Shown here: positions 29,828-39,918 of the stretch, one piece after another
How the letters are laid out: every line of letters starts with the position of its first letter
Numbering within the stretch: position 1 is the first letter of the stretch
Source: Pseudomonas peradeniyensis
Lineage (GTDB): Bacteria > Pseudomonadota > Gammaproteobacteria > Pseudomonadales > Pseudomonadaceae
Assembly (NCBI RefSeq): GCF_014268935.2
Contig: NZ_JABWRJ020000002.1
Coordinates: 372,001 to 436,000 of the forward strand
Direction of reading: 5' to 3'
Length of the DNA: 64,000 nucleotides
The notes under the pieces: generated by a model
What the model was told of the DNA's origin: nothing
Database searches by the model: none
Seen by the model: the letters and a program-made list of their open reading frames with translations, nothing else
Program-made: the position numbers and the translations under genes

Positions 29828-30006
29828 GGTCGTTTTTAGCCGCTCGACGGCAATGAATGTGAACTCAAGAATAACCCTTGAGTGGCAGTGGCGAAAGCAC
29901 TGAAACGATCAAGGGTCGGTGCGACGCTTCCGATCCGCGTGTCGATCATGGCAGGGCAAGTTGACGAAACGATGATGCCGGTGGAGCGCGCAGGGGCCGG
30001 GGCGGC

Positions 30007-30552
30007 TCAGGGCAGGGGCGAGAAGGGCGTGCGGCCTTCGGCGTTCTGCAGTTCCAGCAGGTACTTGCGGAAGATCTGGCCGAGCACCTGGGTGGCGTGC
30101 TCGAGTTCGTCGCGGGGCATCTGCTCGGTGACTTCGTCGGCCATGTCCAGGGCGTCTTCGGCGCCGTTGACCGCAGCGATCTTGAGCAGGATATAGGCCT
30201 GCACGTTGTTGGCCTTGACCCCTTCGCCATGGAAGAACATCGAGCCGAGGCGGTACTGGGCCTGGCCCTGGCCCTGCAGCGAGGCCTTCTCGAACCACTT
30301 GAGCGCCTTGTCGAGATGGCGCGGCGTGCCGCTGTAGTAGAACTCGCCCAGCTCGTACTGCGCTTCGGCATCCCCGGATTCCGCCGTCTGCTCGCAGGCC
30401 TTCAGGGCATTCTGCAGGTCTTCGGGCGCGGTATCGAGCGTGCAGCGGCCCGTCGTTGGAATCAGCAACGAGTTACCGCCCTCCGCCAGGGCCAGCAGGG
30501 GCTGAAGAAGCAACAGGCAGCCCAGGGTCAGGGCGCGGCCGGTGCGGTTCAT
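30007..30552 (-). CDS. Sel1-repeat secreted protein
   Basis: The 181-residue protein has a cleavable signal peptide (end near LALA-EGG) and two to three Sel1-like repeats (DAEAQYELGEFYYSG, QAQYRLGSMFFHGEGV). Sel1 repeats are alpha-helical scaffolds for protein contacts. It has no catalytic motif. It lies alone between the phoH operon and the hemL cluster, and may correspond to the hypothetical genes found near hemL in P. aeruginosa. Confidence 0.82.
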   Translation of the reverse strand: MNRTGRALTLGCLLLLQPLLALAEGGNSLLIPTTGRCTLDTAPEDLQNALKACEQTAESGDAEAQYELGEFYYSGTPRHLDKALKWFEKASLQGQGQAQYRLGSMFFHGEGVKANNVQAYILLKIAAVNGAEDALDMADEVTEQMPRDELEHATQVLGQIFRKYLLELQNAEGRTPFSPLP

Positions 30553-30718
30553 GGGGATCGACTTACCTCTGCAAAGCTACGGCCAATGTCTCTGGTGGCA
30601 CATTATGGGATAAGCAGCGCCTACCTTACAAAGTTTTACTCAGATTTCTACAACGCGGTGAGCAGTGCAAGGGTGTGACGCGGTTATCGCTTTGCTCATT
30701 TGTCGCCTGTGGCGGCCC

Positions 30719-30783
30719 CATCGCGGGGCAAGCCCGCTACCACGCATGTCGTTATGGCGTGGGAGCGGGCTTGCCCCGCGATG
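30719..30783. repeat. REP palindrome pair, family A
   Basis: Inverted pair of TCGCGGGGCAAGCCCGCTACCACG and its complement, just after the hemL stop in the gap to the Sel1 gene. Confidence 0.85.
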
Positions 30784-30791
30784 GAACACCC

Positions 30792-32075
30792 TTACTTCAG
30801 CTTGGCGAACGCCCGCTCGGCCGCATCCAGGGTGATCTGCAGCTCCTTGTCGCCATGGGCGATGGAGGTGAAGCCCGCCTCGAAGGCGCTTGGCGCCAGG
30901 TACACGCCACCTTCGAGCATCAGGTGGAAGAAGCGCTTGAAGCGCTCGGCGTCGCTGGCCATCACGTCGTCGAAGGTGACGATGTCGTCGGCGCCGCTGA
31001 AGTACAGGCCGAACATGGCGCCCGCCTGGGTGGTGACGAACGGGATGCCGGCGGCATCGGCGCGCTGTTGCAGGCCGTCGAGCATGCGGCTGGTGAAGGC
31101 GCTCAGCTCGTCATGGAAGCCTGGGCGGCTGATCAGCTTCAGGGTGGTCAGGCCCGCGGCCATGGCCAGCGGGTTGCCCGACAGGGTACCGGCCTGGTAG
31201 ACCGGGCCCAGCGGGGCGATGCAGCCCATGATCTCGCGCTTGCCGCCGAAGCAGCCGACCGGCATGCCGCCGCCGACGATCTTGCCGAAGGTCGACAGGT
31301 CCGGGGTGATGCCGTAGTAGCCCTGGGCGCCGCCCAGCGACACACGGAAGCCGGTCATCACCTCGTCGAAGATCAGCACCACGCCGTGCTTGTCGCACAG
31401 TGTACGCAGGCCCTCGAGGAAACCTGGCGCCGGCGGTACGCAGTTCATGTTGCCGGCCACCGGCTCGACGATGATGCAGGCGACGGTCTGGCCGACGTCG
31501 GCGAGGGTTTTCTCGACAGCGGCGATGTCGTTGAACGGCAGGGTCAGGGTGTGCTTGGCGAAGTCCGCTGGCACCCCGGCCGAGCTCGGCACGCCCTGGG
31601 TCAGCAGGCCGGAACCGGCCTTGACCAGCAGGCTGTCGGAGTGACCGTGGTAGCAGCCCTCGAACTTGATGATGGCGTCGCGGCCGGTGTAGCCACGGGC
31701 AAGGCGGATGGCGCTCATGGTCGCCTCGGTGCCGGAGCTGACCATGCGCACCATCTCCATCGACGGCACGATCGAGCAGACCAGGTCGGCCATCTCGGTT
31801 TCCATGGCGGTCGGCGCGCCGTAGGACAGGCCGTGCTCGAGCTGCCTGCGCACGGCATCCAGCACGTCGGGGTGGCCGTGGCCGAGAATCATCGGGCCCC
31901 AGGAACCGACATAGTCGACATAACGTTTGTCGTCCTCGTCGATGACGTAGGCGCCTTCGGCGTGCTTGAAGAACAGCGGGGTGCCGCCGACACTCTTGAA
32001 GGCGCGCACCGGCGAGTTGACGCCGCCGGGGATGTGTTTCTGGGCTTGGGCGAACAGGGCTTCGGAACGGGACAT
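30792..32075 (-). CDS. hemL: Glutamate-1-semialdehyde 2,1-aminomutase
   Basis: HemL converts glutamate-1-semialdehyde to 5-aminolevulinate, the heme and cobalamin precursor, using pyridoxal phosphate. The 427-residue protein has the PLP Lys265 in [16 protein letters not shown], and the class III aminotransferase segments [17 protein letters not shown] and [11 protein letters not shown]. It lies 17 bases after thiE, so thiD-thiE-hemL look co-transcribed, the order conserved with P. aeruginosa. Confidence 0.97.
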   Translation of the reverse strand: MSRSEALFAQAQKHIPGGVNSPVRAFKSVGGTPLFFKHAEGAYVIDEDDKRYVDYVGSWGPMILGHGHPDVLDAVRRQLEHGLSYGAPTAMETEMADLVCSIVPSMEMVRMVSSGTEATMSAIRLARGYTGRDAIIKFEGCYHGHSDSLLVKAGSGLLTQGVPSSAGVPADFAKHTLTLPFNDIAAVEKTLADVGQTVACIIVEPVAGNMNCVPPAPGFLEGLRTLCDKHGVVLIFDEVMTGFRVSLGGAQGYYGITPDLSTFGKIVGGGMPVGCFGGKREIMGCIAPLGPVYQAGTLSGNPLAMAAGLTTLKLISRPGFHDELSAFTSRMLDGLQQRADAAGIPFVTTQAGAMFGLYFSGADDIVTFDDVMASDAERFKRFFHLMLEGGVYLAPSAFEAGFTSIAHGDKELQITLDAAERAFAKLK

Positions 32076-32092
32076 GGAGTCTTCTCTCGAAA

Positions 32093-32716
32093 TCAGGAAA
32101 CGAACAGGGCGTTGAAGGCGCGGGCGCGGCGGGTGACTTCCTGCGCGCTGTCGGCACCGAACAGGCCGTGGATCACCGCCAGCAGGTCGGCGCCATGGGC
32201 GACCAGCGGGGCGGCGTTGTCGAGGGTAATGCCACCGATCACGGCGATCGGCAGCTTGACCTGGGCGCGGGCCTGTTCCAGCAGTTCGACGCTGGCGGCG
32301 GGCGCGCCCGGTTTGGTGACGGAATTGAAGAAGCGACCGAAGGCGACATAGCTGGCGCCTTCGCTGGCGGCCTGCTGCGCGAGGTCGAGGCTGGCGTGGC
32401 AGGTCGAGCCGATGATCGCCTGGCGGCCGAGCAGGGCACGGGCCGGGGTGAGCGGGCCGTCGGTCTGGCCCAGGTGCACGCCGACGCCCAGGCGCGCGGC
32501 CAGTTCGGCGTCGTCGTTGATGATCAGCTGGGTGCCGTAGCGTTCGCAGAGCTTCGCCAGCGCTTCAGCTTCGCGCAGGCGACGTCCGGCATCGTCGCTC
32601 TTGTCGCGGTATTGCAGCAGGCAGACACCGCCTTCGAGTGCTGCCTCGACATGGCTCAGGAAACGGCCGGCGAGCAGCTGGCTGTCGGTGATGGCATACA
32701 GACCGCGGAGCGTCAT
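32093..32716 (-). CDS. thiE: Thiamine-phosphate synthase
   Basis: ThiE joins HMP-pyrophosphate and HET-phosphate to make thiamine phosphate. The 207-residue TIM-barrel protein has [42 protein letters not shown] and [12 protein letters not shown] segments, with the C-terminal [11 protein letters not shown] phosphate loop. It starts 14 bases after thiD and is followed by hemL. No TPP riboswitch is seen upstream of this group. Confidence 0.95.
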   Translation of the reverse strand: MTLRGLYAITDSQLLAGRFLSHVEAALEGGVCLLQYRDKSDDAGRRLREAEALAKLCERYGTQLIINDDAELAARLGVGVHLGQTDGPLTPARALLGRQAIIGSTCHASLDLAQQAASEGASYVAFGRFFNSVTKPGAPAASVELLEQARAQVKLPIAVIGGITLDNAAPLVAHGADLLAVIHGLFGADSAQEVTRRARAFNALFVS

Positions 32717-32730
32717 CGGATGGCCTCGAG

Positions 32731-33528
32731 TCAGGAACAGAAATCCAGGGGCAGGCGGCGCGGCACGTACTGGCCCTTGCCCAGTTGCTCGGCGTCGCGC
32801 AGGGTCCGCCAGGTGTAGTCCAGGGCGCTGCGCACGGCGCTGCTCAAATCTTCGCCCAGCGCCAGGCGGCCGGCCAGGGCGCTGGCCAGGGTGCAGCCCG
32901 AGCCGTGGTAGCTGCCCGGCAGGCGCTGGCAGGTCCAGGTGTGCTGCTGGCCGTCGCGGCTGTACAGGCGGTTGTGGATTTCCACTTCGTCGCCGTGACC
33001 GCCGGTGATCAGCAGGTGTCTACAGAACGGCAGCAGCTTTTCGGCGCATTCGTCCGCGGTGCCTTCAGGCAGTTCCGCCAGGATACGCGCCTCCGGCAGG
33101 TTCGGCGTGGCGATGGTGGCCAGCGGCAGCAGGCGCTCGCGCAGCGCGTAGCCGACCTCGTCCTTGCCCAGGCGACCGCCGCCGCCAGCGCGCAGCACCG
33201 GGTCGCAGACCAGTGGCAGGTGCGGATGGGCGGCGAGCAGTTCGGCGACGGTGTCGACCATCTCGATCGAGCCGAGCATGCCCAGCTTCACCGCAGCCAC
33301 CGTGGAGTCGGCCAGCACGGCGTTGGCCTGGGCCAGGACCCACTCGCGGTCGAGCACGCGGAAGTCGGAAACGTTGACGGTATCCTGCACGGTCAGGGCG
33401 GTCACGGCGGGCGCGGCGTGACAGCCCTGGGCGATCAGGGCTTCGATATCTGCCTGCAGCCCGGCGCCACCACTGGGGTCGTGGCCGGAGAGACAGAGGA
33501 CAACGGGGCGGGAGCTGTAGGTATTCAT
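32731..33528 (-). CDS. thiD: Hydroxymethylpyrimidine (phosphate) kinase
   Basis: ThiD phosphorylates HMP and HMP-P to HMP-PP for thiamine synthesis. The 265-residue ribokinase-fold protein has [19 protein letters not shown] at the N-terminus, [13 protein letters not shown] [11 protein letters not shown], and the C-terminal [12 protein letters not shown] with the catalytic region. The frame extends seven codons upstream to 33549 (GTG), but homologues begin near MNTYS, so ATG 33528 is used. It is the first gene of thiD-thiE-hemL. Confidence 0.94.
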   Translation of the reverse strand: MNTYSSRPVVLCLSGHDPSGGAGLQADIEALIAQGCHAAPAVTALTVQDTVNVSDFRVLDREWVLAQANAVLADSTVAAVKLGMLGSIEMVDTVAELLAAHPHLPLVCDPVLRAGGGGRLGKDEVGYALRERLLPLATIATPNLPEARILAELPEGTADECAEKLLPFCRHLLITGGHGDEVEIHNRLYSRDGQQHTWTCQRLPGSYHGSGCTLASALAGRLALGEDLSSAVRSALDYTWRTLRDAEQLGKGQYVPRRLPLDFCS

Positions 33529-33793
33529 GGTCGGCGAGCTTATCACCAAACCTTTTTCTGCGGTTCGCTCGCGGCGAGAGAATTGCTGATCAAGCGATCA
33601 GGTTGGACTGGTTGTATATTCTGAAACATGCGTTCTAGAGCCTCTGTGCGCAAATTGCTAGTAGCTGCTAGTCAGTGCGGGAGGCTATGCTAGAGTGCTC
33701 GGATAACTCGATAAATGGGTTCTGCCGGATCACGTCGTCTCAAAGGGATGGGAGGCAACCGCGACGCGACCGCACAGGCCATGCTGGGGCTGT

Positions 33794-35785
33794 ATGCGCT
33801 ATTTGCTGATTGTGCTTCTGGGCTGCTTGCCCATGCTGGCCGGAGCGGTCGAATTCGACGACGCCACCGGGCGCCTGCCGCTGGGTCGGCACATGCAGGT
33901 CTATGAAGACCACGATGGCAGCGCCAGTATCGCCCAGGTCAGTTCCGCGGCGTTCGCCGGGCGCTTCCAGGCGCATCAGGACGAAGTACTCAACGCGGGC
34001 TATTCCACCTCGGTGTTCTGGCTGCGGGTCGATCTAGCCTATGCCGCCGCCCCATCAGCCGCGCCGCGCCAGTGGTTGCTGGAACTCGCCTACCCGCCGC
34101 TGGATCACCTGGAACTCTACCTGCCGGACGCGCAGGGCACCTATCGCCTAGCCCGGCGCACCGGTGACGCGCTGCCCTATGCCAGCCGGGAGATCCGCCA
34201 GAACAACTACCTGTTCGAATTGCCGCTGCAGCCCGGCCAGGCGACCACCGCCTACCTGCGCCTGCACAGCCAGGGCTCGATCCAGGCACCACTGACATTG
34301 TGGTCGGCCGAGGCCTACCTGGAAGACCAGCCCACCCGCCTTTACGTACTGGGCATGATCTACGGCGTGCTGCTGGTGATGCTGGTGTACAACCTGTTCA
34401 TCTACCTCAGCGTGCGTGATGTCAGTTACCTGTACTACATCCTTTATATCGCTTCGTTCGGTCTCTACCAGGTGTCGGTCAACGGCGCCGGCATTGCCTA
34501 TTTCTGGCCGGACAGCCCATGGTGGGCCAACGCCGCCACCCCGTTGTTCATTGGTGCCGCCGGGCTGTTCGGCTGCCAGTTCGCCCGCCACTTCCTGCAG
34601 CTTGGCAGCCTCAGCCGGGGCTTCGACCGCCTGCTGAAGGGGTTGATGGCCGGTGGCGTGCTGGTCATGGTGCTGGCGGTGACCCTGCGCTACGGCGTGG
34701 CGCTGCGCATGGCCACGGTGCTGGCGCTGATGTTCACCGTCAGCATCTTCAGTGCCGGGCTCTATGCCTGGTGGCGCGGATTGCGCGTGGCGCGCTGGTT
34801 CATCATCGCCTGGACCGCCTTCCTCGCTGGCGGTCTGGTCAACACCCTGATGGTGCTGGGCTACCTGCCCAATGTGTTCCTCACCATGTACGCCAGCCAG
34901 CTTGGTTCGGCGCTGGAAGTGGCGCTGTTGTCGCTGGCCCTGGCCGACCGTATCAACAGCCTGCGCGAGCAGCAGGCGCAGACCCTGCGCGAGACCGGGC
35001 GCACCCTGGAGCAACTGAACCTGCAGTTGGCGCGCAGCAACCGGCTCAAGGACGAGTTCCTGGCCACCGTGACCCATGAACTGCGCACGCCGATGAACGG
35101 CGTGATCGGTTCGCTGGAGCTGCTGCACACTCTGCCCATGAGCGCCGAGCAGGCCCAGTACCACCGCACCGCCACCGGCTCTGCCCAGGACATGATGGCG
35201 ATGGTCGACGACATCCTCATCCTTACCGAATTGCAGGCCGGGCGCCTGCGCAACCAGGGCATGGCGTTCAGCCTGCGTCGCCTGCTCCAGGAACTGCGCG
35301 CCGGCTATGCCAGCCAGGCGCTGGCCAAGGGCCTGTACCTGAGCCTGGACATCCCCGCCGACCTGCCCGACAGCCTGGTCGGCGATGCGCAGAAGCTCGC
35401 CCGCTGCCTCGCTTGCCTGGTGGACAACGGGCTGAAGTTCACCCACCAGGGCGGCGTCACCGTGCAGGCCCGTAGCCGGCGCACCGGGCCGGACAGCCTG
35501 GTCCTGAGCCTCACGGTCAGCGACAGCGGCATCGGCTTCGACGATCTGGACCAGGCGGTGCTGTACCAGCGTTTCTTCCAGGTGGACGGTTCGATGACCC
35601 GGCGCTACGGCGGGCTGGGCATCGGCCTGTCGATCTGCCGGCAGCTGGGCGAGTTGATCGGTGCGCAGCTGTCCCACGAGTCGACGCCGGGCCTGGGCAG
35701 CCGCTTCGAGCTGACTCTGGCCCTTGCCGTGGCGCAGGTGCAGGTACCACCGGCGCGTGCCGCCTCGGGGCTGGAGCGCTTCTGA
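33794..35785 (+). CDS. LadS-like sensor histidine kinase without receiver domain
   Basis: The 663-residue protein has a signal peptide, a 7TMR-DISMED2 periplasmic domain (about residues 40-165), seven membrane segments of the 7TMR-DISM type (about 185-390), a short coiled coil, a HisKA domain with His428 (FLATVTHELRTPMNGVIG) and a HATPase with N-box VDNGLKFT, G1 SDSGIGFDD and G2 GGLGIGLSIC. It ends just after the G3 box. Domain order and position next to thiD-thiE-hemL match LadS of P. aeruginosa (PA3974), which signals to the Gac/Rsm pathway. LadS there has a C-terminal receiver; here none follows and the next 150 bases hold a REP and the next gene. Phosphotransfer must therefore use another route or a separate receiver. 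Confidence 0.88.
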   Translation: MRYLLIVLLGCLPMLAGAVEFDDATGRLPLGRHMQVYEDHDGSASIAQVSSAAFAGRFQAHQDEVLNAGYSTSVFWLRVDLAYAAAPSAAPRQWLLELAYPPLDHLELYLPDAQGTYRLARRTGDALPYASREIRQNNYLFELPLQPGQATTAYLRLHSQGSIQAPLTLWSAEAYLEDQPTRLYVLGMIYGVLLVMLVYNLFIYLSVRDVSYLYYILYIASFGLYQVSVNGAGIAYFWPDSPWWANAATPLFIGAAGLFGCQFARHFLQLGSLSRGFDRLLKGLMAGGVLVMVLAVTLRYGVALRMATVLALMFTVSIFSAGLYAWWRGLRVARWFIIAWTAFLAGGLVNTLMVLGYLPNVFLTMYASQLGSALEVALLSLALADRINSLREQQAQTLRETGRTLEQLNLQLARSNRLKDEFLATVTHELRTPMNGVIGSLELLHTLPMSAEQAQYHRTATGSAQDMMAMVDDILILTELQAGRLRNQGMAFSLRRLLQELRAGYASQALAKGLYLSLDIPADLPDSLVGDAQKLARCLACLVDNGLKFTHQGGVTVQARSRRTGPDSLVLSLTVSDSGIGFDDLDQAVLYQRFFQVDGSMTRRYGGLGIGLSICRQLGELIGAQLSHESTPGLGSRFELTLALAVAQVQVPPARAASGLERF

Positions 35786-35803
35786 CGGACCCTTCGCGGT
35801 ACC

Positions 35804-35829
35804 CGTGGGAGCGGGCTTGCCCCGCGATC
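35804..35829. repeat. Single REP element, family A
   Basis: One GTGGGAGCGGGCTTGCCCCG copy 18 bases after the sensor kinase stop. Confidence 0.75.
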
Positions 35830-35920
35830 AGGGCGTGAAGCGCCCCCACGTAGTCCGTTTTGTCACTTTGACTCGAGGGCCTGCGGTGCTTCACTGGGTT
35901 ATCCAGGCATGAACGGATCC

Positions 35921-35926
35921 AGGAGG
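35921..35926 (+). promoter_or_regulatory. Ribosome binding site fixing the acyl-CoA dehydrogenase start
   Basis: AGGAGG lies six bases before ATG 35933. It would sit inside the coding region if the upstream ATG at 35909 were used, so it supports the later start. Confidence 0.75.
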
Positions 35927-35932
35927 CCACCG

Positions 35933-37585
35933 ATGAACCTGCACCAGTTCGCTGAAACCCACGAAGTCACCAACCAGCCGCCGTCCCTGGACGGCGCCAA
36001 CCTGTATCGCCTCGACCAGCCCCTGCAGGAGTGGTCGCGCCGGTTCGGCGCCGGCTGGGCCGAGTCGCGGATCGACGCCTACGGTGCCCTGGCCGGTGGT
36101 CCTTTGATGGCCGCGGGTTTCCTGGCCAACGCCCACAAGCCCGAATTCAGCAGCCATGACCGCTATGGCCACCGCATCGACCTGGTGGAGTTCCATCCCG
36201 CCTATCACCAGCTGATGCGCACCGCCGTCGAGCACGGCCTGCCCTCGCTGCCCTGGGCCGAGCCACGGGACGGCGCCCACGTGGCGCGGGCCTCGATGAC
36301 CTACCTGCACAGCCAGGCCGAAGCCGGTACCGGCTGCCCGCTGACCATGACCTTCGCCGCCGTGCCGGCCCTGCGCCTGCAACCCGAGCTTGCCGGCTAC
36401 TGGCTGCCGAAGATCCTGGCTCGCGAATACGACCCGCGCAACGTCGGTGACCGGCACAAGGCCGGTGTCACCATCGGCATGGCCATGACCGAGAAACAGG
36501 GCGGCACCGACGTGCGCGCCAACACCACCCGCGCCTACCCGGTGGGCACGCCCGGCCCGGGCCAGCCCTATGAGCTGGTGGGGCACAAGTGGTTCTGTTC
36601 GGCGCCCATGTGCGACGCCTTCCTCACCCTGGCCCAGACCGACAAGGGCCTGAGCTGTTTCCTGCTGCCGCGCCACCGGCCTGACGACAACCGCAACCAG
36701 TTCTACATCCAGCGCCTGAAGAACAAGCTGGGCAACTGCTCCAACGCCTCCAGCGAGGTGGAGTTCCGCGGTGCCCTGGCCTGGATGATCGGCGAGGAGG
36801 GGCGCGGCGTGCCGACCATCATCGAGATGGTGGCCATGACCCGCTTCGACTGCATGGTCGGCTCCAGCGCCCTGATGCGCCAGGCCCTGACCCAGGCCGC
36901 GCACCACTGCGCCCACCGCAAGGTCGGCGGGCGCGTGCTGGCCGAGCAGCCGCTGATGCAGAACGTGCTCGCCGACCTGGCCCTGGAAAGCGAGGCCGCC
37001 CTGGCCCTGAGCCTGCGCATGGGCCAGGCCCTGGACCGCCTCGACGACCCGCAGCAGGCACACTTCGCCCGGCTGGTCACGGCCGTGGGCAAGTACTGGA
37101 TCTGCAAGCGTGCTCCCGGGATGATCAACGAGGCCGCCGAGTGCCTGGGCGGCGCCGGGTATGTCGAGGACAGCATCCTGCCGCGGCTGTACCGTGAGGC
37201 GCCGGTCAACTCGACCTGGGAGGGCTCGGGCAACGTGCAGTGCCTGGATGTGCTGCGGGCCTTGTCGAAGGAGCCGGGCGTGCTCGAGGCGCTGTTCTGT
37301 GAGTTGGGAGACGGCCATGGCGATCCGCGGCTGGCGGCGTTCATCGGCAACCTCAAGGGTGCCTTCGCCGATACCGGCGATATCCAGTACCGCGCCCGGC
37401 AGTTGACCGAGGACATCGCCGTGGCGCTGCAGGCCAAGCTGCTGCTTGAGGCGGGCAACGCCACGGTGAGCGATGCGTTCATCGGCAGTCGCCTTGGCGG
37501 CGGCGGGCGGGTGTATGGCGCACTGCCGCGCGGGGTGGATGTCGAGGCGCTGGTGGCCAGGGCGACGCCGGTGTGCGCCGGGTAA
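35933..37585 (+). CDS. AidB-like acyl-CoA dehydrogenase
   Basis: The 550-residue flavoprotein belongs to the AidB branch of acyl-CoA dehydrogenases. It has MTEKQGGTDVRANTTRAYP (FAD-binding strand), YIQRLKNKLGNCSNASSEVEF, which resembles the AidB signature RLKNKLGNRSNASSEVEF, and the C-terminal ECLGGAGYVEDSILPRLYRE with the WEGSGNVQCLDVLR substrate region. E. coli AidB is induced in the Ada alkylation response and binds DNA. Whether this protein acts in DNA protection or on an acyl-CoA is not known. It is a stand-alone gene before amn. Confidence 0.9.
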   Translation: MNLHQFAETHEVTNQPPSLDGANLYRLDQPLQEWSRRFGAGWAESRIDAYGALAGGPLMAAGFLANAHKPEFSSHDRYGHRIDLVEFHPAYHQLMRTAVEHGLPSLPWAEPRDGAHVARASMTYLHSQAEAGTGCPLTMTFAAVPALRLQPELAGYWLPKILAREYDPRNVGDRHKAGVTIGMAMTEKQGGTDVRANTTRAYPVGTPGPGQPYELVGHKWFCSAPMCDAFLTLAQTDKGLSCFLLPRHRPDDNRNQFYIQRLKNKLGNCSNASSEVEFRGALAWMIGEEGRGVPTIIEMVAMTRFDCMVGSSALMRQALTQAAHHCAHRKVGGRVLAEQPLMQNVLADLALESEAALALSLRMGQALDRLDDPQQAHFARLVTAVGKYWICKRAPGMINEAAECLGGAGYVEDSILPRLYREAPVNSTWEGSGNVQCLDVLRALSKEPGVLEALFCELGDGHGDPRLAAFIGNLKGAFADTGDIQYRARQLTEDIAVALQAKLLLEAGNATVSDAFIGSRLGGGGRVYGALPRGVDVEALVARATPVCAG

Positions 37586-37662
37586 CGCCCTCGTGGGGGT
37601 GTATTTGCCCTGCAACGCAGGCAAGATGGCTGTCATGCATTCCATAAGACAGGAAGCCCAGC

Positions 37663-39126
37663 GTGAGCCAAGCGTTTGTAGTCGTTGATACCCCCGAACA
37701 GGCCGTCGACCGTCTGGCGGCCTTGCATGAACAGGCCACCGGGGCCCTGAGCCAGGCCCTCAAGCGCTACCTCAAGGACCGTACCGAGCCGGGTGACGAG
37801 GAACGCGCGTTGTTCCGCTATCCGGCCCTGCGCCTGACCTACTCCAGCCAAGGCGAAGTCGCCGCCACCACCCGTGCCTACGCCAAGGTCCAGGTGGACG
37901 GCACCTACAGCGTCACCGTCACCCAGCCGGCGGCGTTCCGTGGCTATCTGCTCGAGCAACTGCGCCCGTTGATGCACGACTATACCGTGACCGTGGAAGT
38001 CGGTGTCAGCGAGCAGAACATCCCGTACCCCTACGTGGTCGACCAGGGCGATGAGCTGGCGGGCAGCGGCATCACCGCCGCGCAGCTGGCGCGGGTGTTC
38101 CCCAGCACCGACCTGTCGGCGGCCACCGACAACATCGCCGATGGCCTGTACGACTGGGAAAGCGCCGAGACCCTGCCGCTGGCGCTGTTCGACGCCGCCC
38201 GTGTGGACTTCTCCCTGCGCCGCCTGGTGCACTACACCGGCAGCGACTGGCGGTACATGCAGCCGTGGATCCTTCTCACCAACTACCACCGCTACGTCGA
38301 CCAGTTCATTGCCCATGGCCTTGAGCAACTGCGCGAGGACCCTCGCTTCGTGCGCATGGTCCTGCCGGGCAACGTGATCATCGAGAAGGGCATGGACAAC
38401 GGCGAGGCCCAGGCACTGGTCGCCAGCGTGGTCTGGCACCGCTACCAGATGCCGGCCTACCACTTGATTGCGGCCGATGGCGATGGCGTGACCCTGGTCA
38501 ACATCGGTGTCGGCCCGTCCAATGCCAAGAACATCACCGACCACCTGGCGGTGCTGCGTCCGCACTGCTGGCTGATGATCGGCCACTGCGGCGGCCTGCG
38601 CCAGTCGCAGACCATAGGCGACTACGTACTGGCCCACGCCTACATGCGTCGCGACGGCATCCTCGACCGCGTGGTGCCGCCGAACATCCCGATCCCGGCC
38701 CTGGCCGAGGTGCAGCTGGCGTTGCAGGAGGCGGCCGCGCAGGTCACCGGCGAGCGTGGCGAGCAGCTCAAGAAGCGTCTGCGCACCGGCACCGTGCTCA
38801 CCTACGACGACCGCAACTGGGAGCTGCGCTGGGCCCAGGAGCGTCCGTTGATCAACCTTTCCCGCGCCGTGGCGGTGGACATGGAGAGCGGCACCATCGC
38901 GGCCCAGGGCTACCGCCTGCGCGTGCCGTACGGCACCTTGCTGTGTGTCTCCGACAAGCCGCTGCACAGCGAGATCAAGCTGCCGGGCTCGGCCAACGCG
39001 TTCTACAACCGCGCGGTCAGCCAGCACCTGAAGATCGGCATCGCCGCCCTCGACCTGTTGCGCACCGAGCTCAACTCGCTGCACTCGCGTAAACTGCGCA
39101 GCTTCGATGAGCCGCCGTTCCGCTGA
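37663..39126 (+). CDS. amn: AMP nucleosidase
   Basis: Amn hydrolyses AMP to adenine and ribose-5-phosphate and helps control the adenylate pool. The 487-residue protein starts at GTG with an AGGAAG site eight bases upstream. It has an N-terminal regulatory domain and a C-terminal nucleoside phosphorylase-like domain with VVWHRYQMPAYHLI, GPSNAKNITDHLAVLRPHCW and MIGHCGGLRQSQTIGDYVL. The length and domain order match E. coli Amn. Confidence 0.94.
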   Translation: MSQAFVVVDTPEQAVDRLAALHEQATGALSQALKRYLKDRTEPGDEERALFRYPALRLTYSSQGEVAATTRAYAKVQVDGTYSVTVTQPAAFRGYLLEQLRPLMHDYTVTVEVGVSEQNIPYPYVVDQGDELAGSGITAAQLARVFPSTDLSAATDNIADGLYDWESAETLPLALFDAARVDFSLRRLVHYTGSDWRYMQPWILLTNYHRYVDQFIAHGLEQLREDPRFVRMVLPGNVIIEKGMDNGEAQALVASVVWHRYQMPAYHLIAADGDGVTLVNIGVGPSNAKNITDHLAVLRPHCWLMIGHCGGLRQSQTIGDYVLAHAYMRRDGILDRVVPPNIPIPALAEVQLALQEAAAQVTGERGEQLKKRLRTGTVLTYDDRNWELRWAQERPLINLSRAVAVDMESGTIAAQGYRLRVPYGTLLCVSDKPLHSEIKLPGSANAFYNRAVSQHLKIGIAALDLLRTELNSLHSRKLRSFDEPPFR

Positions 39127-39132
39127 GGATCC

Positions 39133-39762
39133 ATGCCCCTGCCACCCCGTAGCACACCGCGCCGCCCTGCGGCGCGGCCCACCGGCCCGCGTCGCCAGCC
39201 CAAGGCGCCGCCGGCCGAACCGCGCCTGATCCTGTTCAACAAGCCGTTCGATGTGCTCACCCAGTTCAGCGACGGCGAGGGGCGGGCCACGCTCAAGGAC
39301 TTCATCGACATCCCCGGCATCTATCCGGCCGGGCGCCTGGACCGCGACAGCGAAGGCCTGCTGCTGCTGACCAACGACGGGCGCCTGCAGGCGCGCATCG
39401 CCGATCCGAAGCACAAGCTGGCCAAGACCTACTGGGTACAGGTTGAGGGTGAGCCGAGCGAAGAGCAGCTACAGCGCCTGCGGGACGGCGTCGAGCTCAA
39501 CGACGGGCCGACATTGCCGGCCCAGGCGCGCCTGCTCGAGGAGCCCGAGCTGTGGCCGCGTAATCCGCCGGTGCGTTTTCGCAAGAGCGTGCCGACGGCC
39601 TGGCTGGAGTTGGTCATTCGTGAAGGGCGCAATCGCCAGGTGCGGCGGATGACGGCAGCGGTGGGCTTGCCGACCTTGCGCCTGGTGCGGGTGCGGATTG
39701 GCGACTGGACGATCGAAGGGTTGGACCAGGGTTGCTGGCGTGAGGTGCCGGCGAAGCTTTGA
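39133..39762 (+). CDS. rluE: RsuA/RluE-type pseudouridine synthase
   Basis: The 209-residue protein lacks an S4 domain, as in RluE, which makes pseudouridine 2457 in 23S rRNA. The catalytic segment [19 protein letters not shown] has the nucleophilic Asp70; [11 protein letters not shown] follows later and [11 protein letters not shown] is the C-terminal strand. A basic Pro/Arg-rich tail (residues 1-30) precedes the domain and probably binds rRNA. It lies six bases after amn, so the two may be co-transcribed. The rluE symbol is by closest similarity. Confidence 0.87.
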   Translation: MPLPPRSTPRRPAARPTGPRRQPKAPPAEPRLILFNKPFDVLTQFSDGEGRATLKDFIDIPGIYPAGRLDRDSEGLLLLTNDGRLQARIADPKHKLAKTYWVQVEGEPSEEQLQRLRDGVELNDGPTLPAQARLLEEPELWPRNPPVRFRKSVPTAWLELVIREGRNRQVRRMTAAVGLPTLRLVRVRIGDWTIEGLDQGCWREVPAKL

Positions 39763-39776
39763 GCCGCACGCGTCCC

Positions 39777-39894
39777 CTGTGGGAGCGGCCTTGTGTCGCG
39801 AAAGGGCCGCGAAGCGGCCCCAGCAATTTTTGCCTTGATGCTGAGATCTGGGGCCGCTACGCGGCCCTTTCGCGACACAAGGCCGCTCCCACAA
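39777..39894. repeat. REP palindrome pair, family B
   Basis: Inverted pair of the GGGAGCGGCCTTGTGTCGCG element between convergent rluE and the DUF2788 gene. Confidence 0.85.
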
Positions 39895-39918
39895 GGAAGG
39901 GTGGGGGGCGTCAGGCCG

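Noticed and set aside
29840..29940. Sigma-32-like promoter upstream of phoH (CTTGATC with CGCCACTG)
   Set aside because: Only 4-5 of 8 bases match in the -10 part; too weak to call.
32717..33793. TPP riboswitch upstream of thiD-thiE
   Set aside because: No conserved THI-box sequence is visible in the leader; in Pseudomonas this element is usually at thiC.
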